Source of the DNA: CAZBUK01 sp964495085 | GTDB taxonomy: Bacteria; Bacteroidota; Ignavibacteria; T3Sed10-11 | Reading direction: 5' to 3' | DNA: 26,279 nt | Assembly (NCBI GenBank): GCA_964495085.1 | Contig: CAZBUK010000051.1 | Span: forward strand, 1-26,279 | Shown here: positions 7,784 through 14,400 of the stretch, in pieces | Layout of the letters: every line of letters begins with the position of its first letter | Numbering within the stretch: the stretch's first letter is position 1 | Notes under the pieces: model-generated | The model's input: only the letters and a program-made list of their open reading frames with translations | What the model was told of the DNA's origin: nothing | Databases searched by the model: none | Program-made: the position numbers and the translations under genes

Positions 7784-8514
7784 CAGGCTACTTTGTTCAC
7801 TGCTGCGGCAATTTCCTCGGCGATGAGAATTCGTCCGCAGTTCTCGCAGGTGAATATTTCCTGATTTTTCCGGAGGAGCAGGTTAAGCTGGGGGGATACC
7901 GTTTTGTAGCATCCACCGCACGCACCGCGACGGACCGGAACAACCGCTTTGCCGTCCTTAGCCTTCCGGATTCTATCGTAGAGCGCGAGAAAATCGGTAT
8001 CGATCCGGGCGGCTATATTTTTGCGCTCTCCCTGGAGCTGGAGTTCTTCATCCTCATGCGCCTTGGATACCTCTTTTAACTCCTCTTTATTCTCCGAAAG
8101 TTCACGGGAAATTCCCTGAATTTTCTCCTTGACCGTCTCGATCTGCTGGGTCAGCGCCTGCTTCTCGCCTTCGTTGGTTTCGGTCTGCTGCATCAACGAA
8201 ATAACGGTCTCTTCCGCCTTGTTGATCTCTTTCGTGATGGCGTCGTACTCTTTATTGTTGCGCACCTGATACAGCTGATTCTTCAGCGTTTCAACCCGCT
8301 GCGTGAGGTGTTCTATTTCCAGTTTCGCTCTCTCGCGGGCGGTGTAATTTTCGTCGAAGGATGTTTCCAGTTCGCTGAGCTGTTCGGAGAGCGCGCTTTG
8401 CTGTTCGGTCAGTGCATGGACAATAGACGGTAAATCGCCCTTCAACTCCTCGAGATTCATCAGCTCGAGATCGATCTTCTGCAGGGTAAACAGCAAGGTG
8501 ATTTTATCTTCCAA
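7783..8514 (-). CDS. Coiled-coil protein with C-terminal C4 zinc ribbon (DUF164 type)
   Basis: The 243-residue protein has a long N-terminal coiled coil (roughly residues 5-165, many Glu/Gln/Lys heptads). A conserved basic stretch AKDGKAVVPVRRGACGGC leads into a zinc ribbon whose ligands are CGGC near 198-201 and CENC near 222-225. The family is widespread beside nif3 and is often annotated as a nucleic-acid-binding or flagellar-associated zinc ribbon, but its function is not established. The start is a TTG at 8514, chosen because an exceptionally strong Shine-Dalgarno run (AGAGGAGGAG, 8521-8530) precedes it by 6 bases and overlaps the nif3 stop. The frame gives no better ATG. Order nif3, zinc ribbon, RNase H, rnpB suggests one transcript. 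Confidence 0.9.
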   Translation of the reverse strand: MEDKITLLFTLQKIDLELMNLEELKGDLPSIVHALTEQQSALSEQLSELETSFDENYTARERAKLEIEHLTQRVETLKNQLYQVRNNKEYDAITKEINKAEETVISLMQQTETNEGEKQALTQQIETVKEKIQGISRELSENKEELKEVSKAHEDEELQLQGERKNIAARIDTDFLALYDRIRKAKDGKAVVPVRRGACGGCYKTVSPQLNLLLRKNQEIFTCENCGRILIAEEIAAAVNKVA

Positions 8515-8529
8515 TGAAATCTCCTCCTC

Positions 8530-9636
8530 TTATGAATATAGTATTGGATTTGTACGAATTTTCGTGAGATGAACCGGCGTTGAATCGTTTAATGCGGCTT
8601 TCAGCTTGAGAACGATTCTATCCAATATAACCGCTTCGGTTTCGTAATGACCTGCATCGATCAACAAGATCCGATCGGACGCATCGAAAAATGTATGATA
8701 CTTGATATCAGCGGTGACGAATGCATCGGCCTCTATGCGAATTGCAGCGGGAAGCAGATCGGATCCGCTTCCGCCGCATACCGCTACCTTCCGTACCGGA
8801 GCGCCTTTGCCAGCACTCCGTCGTATTGCGGGCACGCCGAGCCGGTCTTTTACAAGATCGACGAACGCCTCGGCGGATATTCCCGACGAATAATTTCCAA
8901 GAACACCCGCACCGAAATTCGGATTGATCGATTCCGTCGGAAAAATATCGTAGGCGACTTCCTCGTAGGGATGCGCGGCGATCATCGCGGAAATCACTTC
9001 CGGAACGTTCCATACGGGGGCGACCATCTCCAGACGGATCTCTCCGGCGGTTTCGAGCTTTCCGACGGAGCCGCTGTAGGGTCGGGCTCCGTCGAGAGGG
9101 CGATATGTTCCGGTTCCCGATGTCCTGAATGAGCAGGACTCGTAGTCGCCGAGCAGCCCCGCACCTGCCCGCGACATTGCTTCCGAGACGTCATCGATGC
9201 GATCGGGCGGGACGAAAACGGCGATCTTCTTCATCGATCCGCCTTCACGATGCAGGAAAGATAGATTCTCAAGTCCGAGCTTGCCTGCGAGGGCAAAGCT
9301 GACGCCGTCCCGCGTGAAATCGAGATTGGTATGCGCAGCGTAGACGTTTATGTTTTTCCGAATGCACCTGAGCAGCAGTCTGCCAACTGCCGTGGTATTC
9401 GTAATCGATGAGAGAGGACGGAATATGACGGGGTGGTGCGTGATGATAAAATTGCAGGAGAGTTCTTCGGCCTCATGAAGCACCTCGGAAGTCAGCTCTA
9501 AAGCGACCAGGACCCCCCGCACTTCACTATCGCTGTCTCCGGTTTGAAGTCCGACGTTATCCTTTTCCCATGCAGCCCTGAGCGGCGCCCAGGACTCCAT
9601 GATAGCTTCTATGTTTTTAACCTGCGGCATAGACAT
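8530..9636 (-). CDS. Nif3-like dinuclear metal-centre protein (YqfO type)
   Basis: Nif3/DUF34 proteins form hexameric toroids with a two-metal site; some act as GTP cyclohydrolase I-like or metal-insertion proteins, and the true role is unsettled. The 368 residues match the long, YqfO-like form. The N-terminal half has KDNVGLQTGD near residue 25, THHPVIFRP near 66 and YAAHTNLDFTRDG near 98. The middle part (about 130-235, with VAPVWNVPEVISAMIAAHPYEEVAYDIFP) is the inserted CutA/PII-like domain, and the C-terminal part has AVCGGSGSDLL, DAFVTADIKYH and DAGHYETE. The ATG at 9636 fits homologues but has no Shine-Dalgarno site: seven T residues of an intrinsic terminator immediately precede it, which is unusual. 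Confidence 0.93.
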   Translation of the reverse strand: MSMPQVKNIEAIMESWAPLRAAWEKDNVGLQTGDSDSEVRGVLVALELTSEVLHEAEELSCNFIITHHPVIFRPLSSITNTTAVGRLLLRCIRKNINVYAAHTNLDFTRDGVSFALAGKLGLENLSFLHREGGSMKKIAVFVPPDRIDDVSEAMSRAGAGLLGDYESCSFRTSGTGTYRPLDGARPYSGSVGKLETAGEIRLEMVAPVWNVPEVISAMIAAHPYEEVAYDIFPTESINPNFGAGVLGNYSSGISAEAFVDLVKDRLGVPAIRRSAGKGAPVRKVAVCGGSGSDLLPAAIRIEADAFVTADIKYHTFFDASDRILLIDAGHYETEAVILDRIVLKLKAALNDSTPVHLTKIRTNPILYS

Positions 9637-9673
9637 AAAAAAAGTGTCCGTTATTTACTAACCGGACACTTTT
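9637..9673 (-). terminator. Intrinsic terminator abutting the nif3 start codon
   Basis: On the minus strand AAAAGTGTCCG (9663-9673) pairs perfectly with CGGACACTTTT (9640-9650) across a 12-base loop, and the T run continues to 9637, directly touching the nif3 ATG at 9636. The 11-bp stem with a U tract is a textbook rho-independent terminator. The only minus-strand promoter I see upstream is at 9824-9852, so the hairpin lies between that promoter and nif3. Confidence 0.8.
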
Positions 9674-9704
9674 ATATTTAATTCGGTAATGTACCGCTAT
9701 TTGC

Positions 9705-9790
9705 TTGGATACGAAGTCGGAATCCGAAGATGTATGCCTGCCCGACCTTCGACTCCGCATACTACAATTTTTGACTTCGTCAAAACCCTT
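9705..9790. repeat. Palindrome-rich intergenic element, possible dispersed repeat
   Basis: Several small dyads are packed here: an imperfect TCGGAATCCGA (9717-9727), GTATGC/GCATAC at 9732-9762 and TTTTGAC/GTCAAAA at 9769-9785. The plus-strand segment CCTTCGACTCCGC (9746-9758) resembles, from memory, the core of REP-like repeats scattered between genes in Bacteroidetes-type genomes. I see only one copy in the window, so repeat status is a guess. Confidence 0.3.
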
Positions 9791-9823
9791 ATGTTTCATT
9801 CTCCCAATCATTTTCGAACTTAA

Positions 9824-9852
9824 AATATACAACGATAACTCGTATTATTCAA
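9824..9852 (-). promoter_or_regulatory. Sigma-70-like promoter driving the nif3 leader
   Basis: On the minus strand TTGAAT (9847-9852) and TATATT (9824-9829) have a 17-base spacer. The predicted start is near 9817. It is divergent from, and only a few bases away from, the -35 of the plus-strand ArsR promoter, so binding at either could affect the other. Confidence 0.6.
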
Positions 9853-9857
9853 GGGTC

Positions 9858-9904
9858 TTGACAATCCGGGGATATATGCATATATTCCAATATTTGAATA
9901 TATC
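9858..9904 (+). promoter_or_regulatory. ArsR-operon promoter with 34-bp operator dyad
   Basis: TTGACA (9858-9863), a 17-base spacer and TATATT (9881-9886) make a near-consensus promoter with a start near 9893. An imperfect dyad, 9871-9904, matches its own reverse complement at 28 of 34 positions and spans the -10 box and start site; its left arm contains the perfect 14-base palindrome ATATATGCATATAT. AT-rich dyads over the -10 region are typical ArsR-family operators, so autorepression by the first gene is inferred. Confidence 0.75.
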
Positions 9905-9921
9905 CCAGCCGGAAGCTTTCC

Positions 9922-10224
9922 ATGAAACAATTCATCGATCAGCTGAAAGAGTTCGATTACTCGCATCAGGCCGATATCCTGAAATTGCTCGGCCACCCCG
10001 TACGTTTAAAGATCGTCTGCGGTCTTCTGTCGGGTGAATGCAACGTTAACAAGTTGTGGACCTGCCTCGGTCTTCCGCAGGCGACCATCTCACAACATCT
10101 TTCAATCCTTCGGAACAAGGGGATTGTCAAAGCCCGTCGAAGCGGCAGAATGGTCAGCTACAGCGTCGCCGATCCGTTCTCGACTTACATCGCAAACCAT
10201 GTTAAAAATAGTCTGACATCGTAA
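9922..10224 (+). CDS. ArsR-family winged-helix repressor
   Basis: The 100-residue protein is a single ArsR/SmtB winged-helix domain: LLGHPVRLKIVCGLL, then the recognition helix GLPQATISQHLSILRNKGIV, then a wing with KARRSGRMVSYSV. It lacks the CVC metal site of classical ArsR and the C-terminal cysteine of BigR/SqrR persulfide sensors, but Cys33 aligns with the first redox cysteine of BigR/SqrR, and Cys40 and Cys48 sit close by. Thiol, persulfide or metal sensing are all possible. GGAAG precedes the ATG by 7 bases. Its gene leads a plus-strand operon containing a rhodanese and haem protein and probably represses its own promoter at 9858-9904. Confidence 0.92.
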   Translation: MKQFIDQLKEFDYSHQADILKLLGHPVRLKIVCGLLSGECNVNKLWTCLGLPQATISQHLSILRNKGIVKARRSGRMVSYSVADPFSTYIANHVKNSLTS

Positions 10225-10266
10225 CTACCCTTTCATAAATGAATATTATAACCAGGAGAAATAATT

Positions 10267-10494
10267 ATGCCGGTTTTTGAATACAGGTGTACCGATTGTC
10301 AAAATCAGTATGAGGTTCTACACCTCGGTAGGGAGAACGCACTTGAGATCGTCTGCCCTCAATGCAACTCGAAAAACTACAGTAAACTTTTTTCGGTCTT
10401 CAGTTCATCCGTCGAGAGCCGGAGCGGTCATTCGTCGGGCGGAATTTCGTCCGGTCCCGGATGCGCGTGCGGGAACGGCGGATGTTTCAATTAA
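10267..10494 (+). CDS. FmdB-family zinc-ribbon protein
   Basis: This small regulatory-type zinc ribbon has 75 residues. MPVFEYRCTDC begins with the canonical FmdB motif, with ligand pairs Cys8/Cys11 and Cys30/Cys33 (CPQC). A serine- and glycine-rich linker leads to a cysteine-containing tail (GPGCACGNGGCFN), often seen in the family and possibly able to bind a second metal. FmdB proteins were first noted next to formamidase genes, but their function is generally unknown. The ribosome site AGGAGAA lies 8 bases before the ATG. The gap of 42 bases from the ArsR gene has no terminator, so it is in the same operon. Confidence 0.93.
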   Translation: MPVFEYRCTDCQNQYEVLHLGRENALEIVCPQCNSKNYSKLFSVFSSSVESRSGHSSGGISSGPGCACGNGGCFN

Positions 10495-10507
10495 TGGAGA
10501 AACGGTC

Positions 10508-11095
10508 ATGCTACGATACGCTCTCGTGATCCCGATTCTGCTCGCCGGTGCGATCTCGGCTTTCCTCTTGCACGCAGGTACGGCATCGGGTGAAGACGAC
10601 GGTACAGCAACGGCGCAGCACGCATCCCGCATGTTCATGGAAAAGCTTCAGGGGGTTCTGCAGCAGGAGATCCGGAGCGGCGGTCCCGCCGGAGCGATTC
10701 TCGTTTGTGCCGATACGGCCCAGGTACTTACTGCTCAGATCGGGCTCGAACTCGGAGTAGATATCAAACGCGTCGGCGACCGGGTGAGAAATCCCCTCAA
10801 TACACCGGATGAGTTCGAAGATTCGGTTCTCTCGGGTTTTGCGAGGAGAATATCGAACGGGGAAGAACCTCCGCTGCGTTTTTCGGAAATCCGGACCATG
10901 AACGGAAAGGAGGAGCTCTGGTTCATGCAATCGATCCATATCCAGCCGCTCTGTATGACTTGCCACGGCAGCGAGCAGACGATACCGGCGGATGTTCGGA
11001 TGCTGCTGCAGGAAAAGTATCCGGAGGACCGCGCAACCGGTTACCGGCCGGGTGAACTTCGCGGTGCGATCCGCATTATCGTACCGCTCGAATAG
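10508..11095 (+). CDS. Exported haem-binding DUF3365 (Tll0287-like) protein
   Basis: This 195-residue protein resembles the DUF3365/Tll0287-like haem domain found in cyanobacteria and many respiring bacteria. The N-terminus is a signal peptide or anchor (MLRYALVIPILLAGAISAFL). The body contains GPAGAILVCADTAQVL near residue 60-74, KRVGDRVRNPLNTPDEFE near 88, and a single c-type haem site CMTCH (Cys149, Cys152, His153). The domain is PAS-like and may sense redox state or gases, or act as an electron carrier; which one is not visible. The ATG at 10508 follows GGAGAA at a good distance and sits 14 bases after the fmdB stop. The frame is open further upstream, inside fmdB, but that part has no support. 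Confidence 0.88.
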   Translation: MLRYALVIPILLAGAISAFLLHAGTASGEDDGTATAQHASRMFMEKLQGVLQQEIRSGGPAGAILVCADTAQVLTAQIGLELGVDIKRVGDRVRNPLNTPDEFEDSVLSGFARRISNGEEPPLRFSEIRTMNGKEELWFMQSIHIQPLCMTCHGSEQTIPADVRMLLQEKYPEDRATGYRPGELRGAIRIIVPLE

Positions 11096-11142
11096 CAAGT
11101 CCGATCCGGCGTAACGAACAACAGCAATTAAACGAGGAGTTT

Positions 11143-11535
11143 ATGAGAAAAAAAATCTTCTTTGCAACGGTGATCCTGGGAGGGATCCTTATGGTATTCA
11201 TTACAGGAGCGTTTATGAACGGAGATAAAGTATATTCGATTCAACAGGTTCGGGAGCTGCTTGAAGTAGGGGATTCGGTTTTCGTGCTCGATGTCCGGAC
11301 ACCTGCGGAATATGACGGCGAACTCGGCCATATTCCCGGGTCGTATCTGATACCGGTCCAGGAACTCAATTTCAGGATCGATGAGCTGGAGCCGCATAGA
11401 GACAGGGAGATCATCGTGATCTGCAGAACCGATAACCGGAGCAGGTATGCGGTCTCTATGCTTCAGGATGCGGGATTTATCAACGTCGGATTTGTTCAGG
11501 GCGGAATGGTTGCCTGGAACAGATCAAAGAACTGA
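11143..11535 (+). CDS. Membrane-anchored rhodanese-domain protein
   Basis: Rhodaneses move sulfane sulfur from thiosulfate or persulfides to an acceptor through a cysteine persulfide. The 130-residue protein has one N-terminal transmembrane segment (residues 4-24) and then one rhodanese domain facing the periplasm. Landmarks are VFVLDVRTPAEYDGELGHIPGS (Asp50, Arg52), the active loop VICRTDNRS with catalytic Cys94, and the closing GGMVAW. The loop CRTDNR departs slightly from the common CxxGxR, which could affect substrate choice. GAGGAG lies 4 bases before the ATG at 11143. It is the clearest sulfur-metabolism gene in the operon. Confidence 0.93.
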   Translation: MRKKIFFATVILGGILMVFITGAFMNGDKVYSIQQVRELLEVGDSVFVLDVRTPAEYDGELGHIPGSYLIPVQELNFRIDELEPHRDREIIVICRTDNRSRYAVSMLQDAGFINVGFVQGGMVAWNRSKN

Positions 11536-11547
11536 AAGATCCATACT

Positions 11548-11754
11548 ATGAAAATAAAATTACTCTACGCTGCGGTCGTCCTGCTCGGAGCGGTCGGCGG
11601 TTATGCCTATTACTGGTTTATCGGTTGCGCTCCGGGCAATGCCTGCCCCATCTCGGGAAATCCTCTGATCAGCACCGGCTACGGCGCCATCATCGGTGCG
11701 GTCGTCGGATTGAATTTTACGGGCAGAGGGAAAAAACAGGCTGAAAGCGAATAG
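11548..11754 (+). CDS. DUF6132-type small membrane protein
   Basis: The 68-residue protein has two predicted membrane helices (about 4-26 and 42-57) joined by a conserved loop with YYWFIGCAPGNACPISGNP. This is the pattern of DUF6132, small membrane proteins common near rhodaneses and sulfur-trafficking genes. Cys27 and Cys33 in the loop could form a disulfide or bind sulfane sulfur; that is inference. The ATG is 12 bases after the rhodanese stop, with GAAAG as a weak ribosome site. A second, even shorter relative follows immediately. Confidence 0.85.
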   Translation: MKIKLLYAAVVLLGAVGGYAYYWFIGCAPGNACPISGNPLISTGYGAIIGAVVGLNFTGRGKKQAESE

Positions 11755-11792
11755 TTCAGTCCGTATCCTTTTTTATCGGAAAAGATATCGTC

Positions 11793-11951
11793 ATGGAAAC
11801 ATTCATTGGTGCGGCAGCAGGGGCGTTGAGCGGCTATCTTATCAGTAGGTACATGCAGAGCCGCTCCCTAACCTCCTGTACTATACTCTGTAATCCTCGT
11901 ATCAGTATCATCTACTTTGGTCTGCTCGGAGCCCTCGTCGCCTCCGCATGA
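11793..11951 (+). CDS. Second, 52-residue DUF6132-like membrane protein
   Basis: An ATG at 11793 opens a 52-codon frame ending in TGA at 11949-11951, which overlaps the next start by 4 bases (ATGA). The product has a hydrophobic glycine/alanine-rich N-terminus, a short loop SCTILCNPRIS, and a second hydrophobic segment (YFGLLGALVASA). The loop and second helix align with the previous gene: C-x-I-x-x-NP-x-IS, then a Y and a GAxV motif. This marks it as a paralogue rather than chance coding. The two cysteines are spaced CxxxC. It is easily missed by gene finders because of its size. The upstream ribosome site is weak (GGA about 13 bases before). Confidence 0.75.
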   Translation: METFIGAAAGALSGYLISRYMQSRSLTSCTILCNPRISIIYFGLLGALVASA

Positions 11952-13084
11952 CCGGACCCGTCACTATGTTCAGACAATCGATTCGTTTCGGCACGATCCT
12001 CGGAATACCGGTCGGCGTCAATTATTCATGGTTTATCGTGTTCGTCCTGGTAACCCTGACGTTCGGCGGTCAGTTCGCCGCACTGTATCCCGGATGGTCT
12101 CCCACCACACACTACCTTTCTGCGTTCATTGCGAGTTTTCTTTTTTTCCTTTCGGTGTTGCTGCACGAACTCGGACACAGCATAGCGGCGCAGTCGAAGG
12201 GAATTCAGGTGAAAGCGATCACGCTCTTCATCTTCGGAGGCGTTGCGCAGATCGGCCGCGAACCCGACCGCCCGATGACTGAGTTCTATATAGCGATCAT
12301 GGGACCCGTCGTGAGCGTTCTGCTTGCTATTCTGTTCGGTCTGACAACCTATCTCGTGCAGGAAATAAGTCAACCTGTAGCTGTTGTGACCGGGAGACTG
12401 GCGTTTATCAACACCATTCTGGTACTGTTCAACATGATACCCGGATTTCCGCTCGACGGCGGGAGGATTCTCCGGGCGATCGTTTGGTTCTTTACCGATA
12501 ATTACGAGCGATCATCGCGTATTGCCTCGGGGACGGGACAGTTTTTTGCTTATATCTTTATCATTCTTGGAATGTGGTTCATCGTGCGGGGAGAATGGTT
12601 TTCCGGCCTCTGGCTTGCCTTTATCGGATGGTTTCTTTTAAGCGCCGCGCAGCAGGTCTCCCAGTATATTACGCTTAGATCCTCACTTTCCGGAATACGC
12701 GCACGAGATGTTATGGAGGTCGATTGTCCCGTGCTCGATGCCCGCCTGACGGTTCAATCGCTGGTGGATGAGCACTTGTTGAGAACGGGCAGACGTTGTT
12801 TCCTGGTGACCGAAGGGGAGGAATTGGGGGGACTCGTGACGCTGCATCAGATCAAAGAGGTGGGGCGTGAGGAATGGAGCGTACGAGAAGTCCGTGATAT
12901 TATGACGCCGCTGAAGAATTTACATTGGGTGGATCCGGATACCGAAATCTCCGAGGTGCTCGATCTTATGAACAATGAAGATATAAGTCAGGTGCCGGTT
13001 ATCAAGGAAGGGAAAATCAAAGGACTGATAGGCAGAAGCCACTTATTAAAGGTTGTGAGAGCGCGTCTGGAACTCGGTATGTGA
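11948..13084 (+). CDS. Site-2 protease (M50) with C-terminal CBS domains
   Basis: This is an intramembrane zinc metalloprotease of the SpoIVFB/Rv2625-like branch. The 378-residue protein has about five to six membrane helices, the zinc motif HELGH at 73-77 (catalytic Glu74), and a third ligand region FNMIPGFPLDGGR at 161-173 with Asp170. After about residue 245 it becomes soluble, with two CBS motifs: the first opening ARDVMEVDCPVL, the second VRDIMTPLKNLHWV, closing with ISQVPVIKEGKIKGLI. CBS domains bind adenine nucleotides and tune activity in this family. The ATG at 11948 overlaps the upstream stop; another ATG at 11966 is possible. In this operon it may cleave a membrane-bound regulator, which is inference. 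Confidence 0.93.
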   Translation: MTGPVTMFRQSIRFGTILGIPVGVNYSWFIVFVLVTLTFGGQFAALYPGWSPTTHYLSAFIASFLFFLSVLLHELGHSIAAQSKGIQVKAITLFIFGGVAQIGREPDRPMTEFYIAIMGPVVSVLLAILFGLTTYLVQEISQPVAVVTGRLAFINTILVLFNMIPGFPLDGGRILRAIVWFFTDNYERSSRIASGTGQFFAYIFIILGMWFIVRGEWFSGLWLAFIGWFLLSAAQQVSQYITLRSSLSGIRARDVMEVDCPVLDARLTVQSLVDEHLLRTGRRCFLVTEGEELGGLVTLHQIKEVGREEWSVREVRDIMTPLKNLHWVDPDTEISEVLDLMNNEDISQVPVIKEGKIKGLIGRSHLLKVVRARLELGM

Positions 13085-13106
13085 TCAGCCGCTCGCCTGT
13101 TGTGAA

Positions 13107-13775
13107 TCAGAGGTTTGCGTAATCGAGTTTTTCGAAGTTGATATCCCGCAGCTCATTTATTTTCTTCTCGATGTTCTCGACATATTCTTCAAGCTGCAGA
13201 ATATACTGTTTTTCTTCATCCGATAGTTTTTGTCTCTGCAATACATCCAGCGATATCTTGATCGCGGCGAGGGGATTGTTGAACTCATGACAGATCGTCA
13301 CGATGAGCGCTTTGATCGCTTCGGTCTGTTTTTCAGCCATCAGGGTTCGTTTGTTGATTCTTTCCATCTGGTCCCGCAACCTTGCCCGCTTCAGCGTATT
13401 GACGATCGCTCTGCCGAGGATCTCCATCCCTATCTCTTCTTTGATAAGGTAATCGTCGGCGCCTACTTTCATGGCTTCGACGGCTACGCGGAGCTCTTTG
13501 CTCGAGGTAAGAAATATCACCGGAATTTTCGCATCGATCTCCCGGATCCGGCGCGTGATCTCGACGCCGTCTGCGACCGGAAGGAAATAATCGATGAGTA
13601 TGATGTCGATCGTGGAACCGTCGTTGCCGAGATACTCCAACGCTTCCTCGCCGCTCTTGAACCACCGTGTATCGATCTTTTCGGATTCATATTTTTCAAG
13701 AAAGCGTCTCGCCTGGTGGACGTAGTCTTCGGAACTATCGATAATGAGGGCACTGATGGGATCTGAATCGGTCAC
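13107..13775 (-). CDS. Receiver plus HisKA protein lacking an ATPase domain
   Basis: The protein has an N-terminal response-regulator receiver and a C-terminal HisKA dimerisation domain, and then stops. From the GTG at 13775 it is 222 residues. The phospho-acceptor is the Asp in IILIDYFLP (residue 62 here), with Thr in FLTSS and Lys in DYLIKEE as the other conserved residues. The phospho-acceptor His lies in CHEFNNPLAAIKISL at about residue 163. The HATPase_c domain expected after HisKA is missing, with no remnant before the stop. The longer frame to a TTG at 13868 covers a promoter-like region, so I chose the GTG, which has GGAG 11 bases upstream. It may be a phosphotransfer scaffold. Confidence 0.85.
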   Translation of the reverse strand: MTDSDPISALIIDSSEDYVHQARRFLEKYESEKIDTRWFKSGEEALEYLGNDGSTIDIILIDYFLPVADGVEITRRIREIDAKIPVIFLTSSKELRVAVEAMKVGADDYLIKEEIGMEILGRAIVNTLKRARLRDQMERINKRTLMAEKQTEAIKALIVTICHEFNNPLAAIKISLDVLQRQKLSDEEKQYILQLEEYVENIEKKINELRDINFEKLDYANL

Positions 13776-13800
13776 TGCCTCGCGGACTCCGAAATATACG

Positions 13801-13829
13801 AAAATAGTGTCATATTCACCATCCGACAA
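13801..13829 (-). promoter_or_regulatory. Candidate promoter of the receiver-HisKA gene
   Basis: On the minus strand TTGTCG (13824-13829), a 17-base spacer and TATTTT (13801-13806) predict a start near 13795, about 20 bases ahead of the GTG. This agrees with the shorter start chosen for the gene. Confidence 0.5.
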
Positions 13830-13883
13830 GTTACATTCATTTTCCCTGAAATTCAAGCGAACCGGCAAATTGATATTAATATA

Positions 13884-13912
13884 TTGATTCTTTTGGATTT
13901 ATTACCTATTAT
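13884..13912 (+). promoter_or_regulatory. Sigma-70-like promoter of the response-regulator pair
   Basis: TTGATT (13884-13889), a 17-base spacer and TATTAT (13907-13912) predict a start near 13919, about 57 bases ahead of the first regulator. It faces away from the minus-strand promoter at 13801-13829, so both signalling units share a roughly 200-base divergent control region. Confidence 0.65.
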
Positions 13913-13975
13913 TGAAGAATGTTTTGAGTAATTCTCATTAACACGAGGAATTCTACCCCTACAGGAGAAATAAGT

Positions 13976-14344
13976 ATGCCTGATAAAAACCGCATTCTTG
14001 TCGTCGACGACGAAGAAGCCCTACGCACGGTACTGAGTACTGAATTAACGAGCGAAGGATATAATGTAACGACGGCTGCGGATGGAAACGAGGCAATTGA
14101 ATACGTCAAAGAAAACGATTACGATCTTGTCCTGCTCGACATCAAGATGCCGAATGTCGACGGGTTCGAGGTTCTGAAATTTATCAAGGGAGGGAAACCC
14201 CGGACTAAGGTGATCATGCTGACCGGGTTTGCCGATTTAAAGAATGCCATTGAATCGAAAAGGCTGGGAGCTGAGGATTTCGTCAGCAAGCCGTACGATC
14301 TCGTCGACCTGCTGACGACCATCGAACGCGTGCTGGGTGAATAG
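13976..14344 (+). CDS. Stand-alone response-regulator receiver (CheY-like)
   Basis: A single receiver domain of 122 residues with no output domain. All key residues are present: acidic pair Asp11/Asp12, phospho-acceptor Asp55 in LVLLDIKMP, Thr83 in VIMLTGFAD, and Lys105 in FVSKPYD. Such proteins relay phosphate or act by binding a target. An AGGAGAAATAAGT ribosome site precedes the ATG. The following NtrC-type gene has a closely related receiver (both carry LLDxKMP and KPYD), suggesting duplication and a shared or cross-talking input. No cognate complete kinase is visible in the window; the minus-strand receiver-HisKA protein next door is the only candidate partner. Confidence 0.93.
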   Translation: MPDKNRILVVDDEEALRTVLSTELTSEGYNVTTAADGNEAIEYVKENDYDLVLLDIKMPNVDGFEVLKFIKGGKPRTKVIMLTGFADLKNAIESKRLGAEDFVSKPYDLVDLLTTIERVLGE

Positions 14345-14400
14345 TTAAATCACATTCCGACCGGAATCCTTTCCATAATACGTGCCCTTCATTGTTGTCT

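Larger units (their letters stand above)
9637..9817 (-). ncRNA. Candidate leader RNA or small RNA upstream of nif3
   Basis: A minus-strand transcript from the predicted start near 9817 to the terminator would be about 180 bases. It contains a TTTTGAC-3-GTCAAAA hairpin (9769-9785) and a GTATGC/GCATAC hairpin (9732-9762). CGAAGGTCGG (9742-9751), in the loop of the latter, can pair with CCGACTTCG (9712-9720) with one bulge, giving an alternative fold before the terminator. This would suit attenuation or a free small RNA. It does not look like 6S RNA, SRP RNA or tmRNA. The same stretch could instead be a dispersed palindromic repeat. A 60-codon frame also crosses it but has no convincing ribosome site. 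Confidence 0.35.

Noticed and set aside
9742..9760. T-loop-like CCTTCGACTCC suggesting a tRNA gene
   Set aside because: No acceptor stem, anticodon arm or D-loop can be placed around it on either strand.
9617..9832. A 71-codon minus-strand frame through the nif3 leader
   Set aside because: It overlaps the nif3 start, lacks a spaced ribosome site, and its sequence is dictated by the hairpins; a leader peptide is not excluded but not supported.
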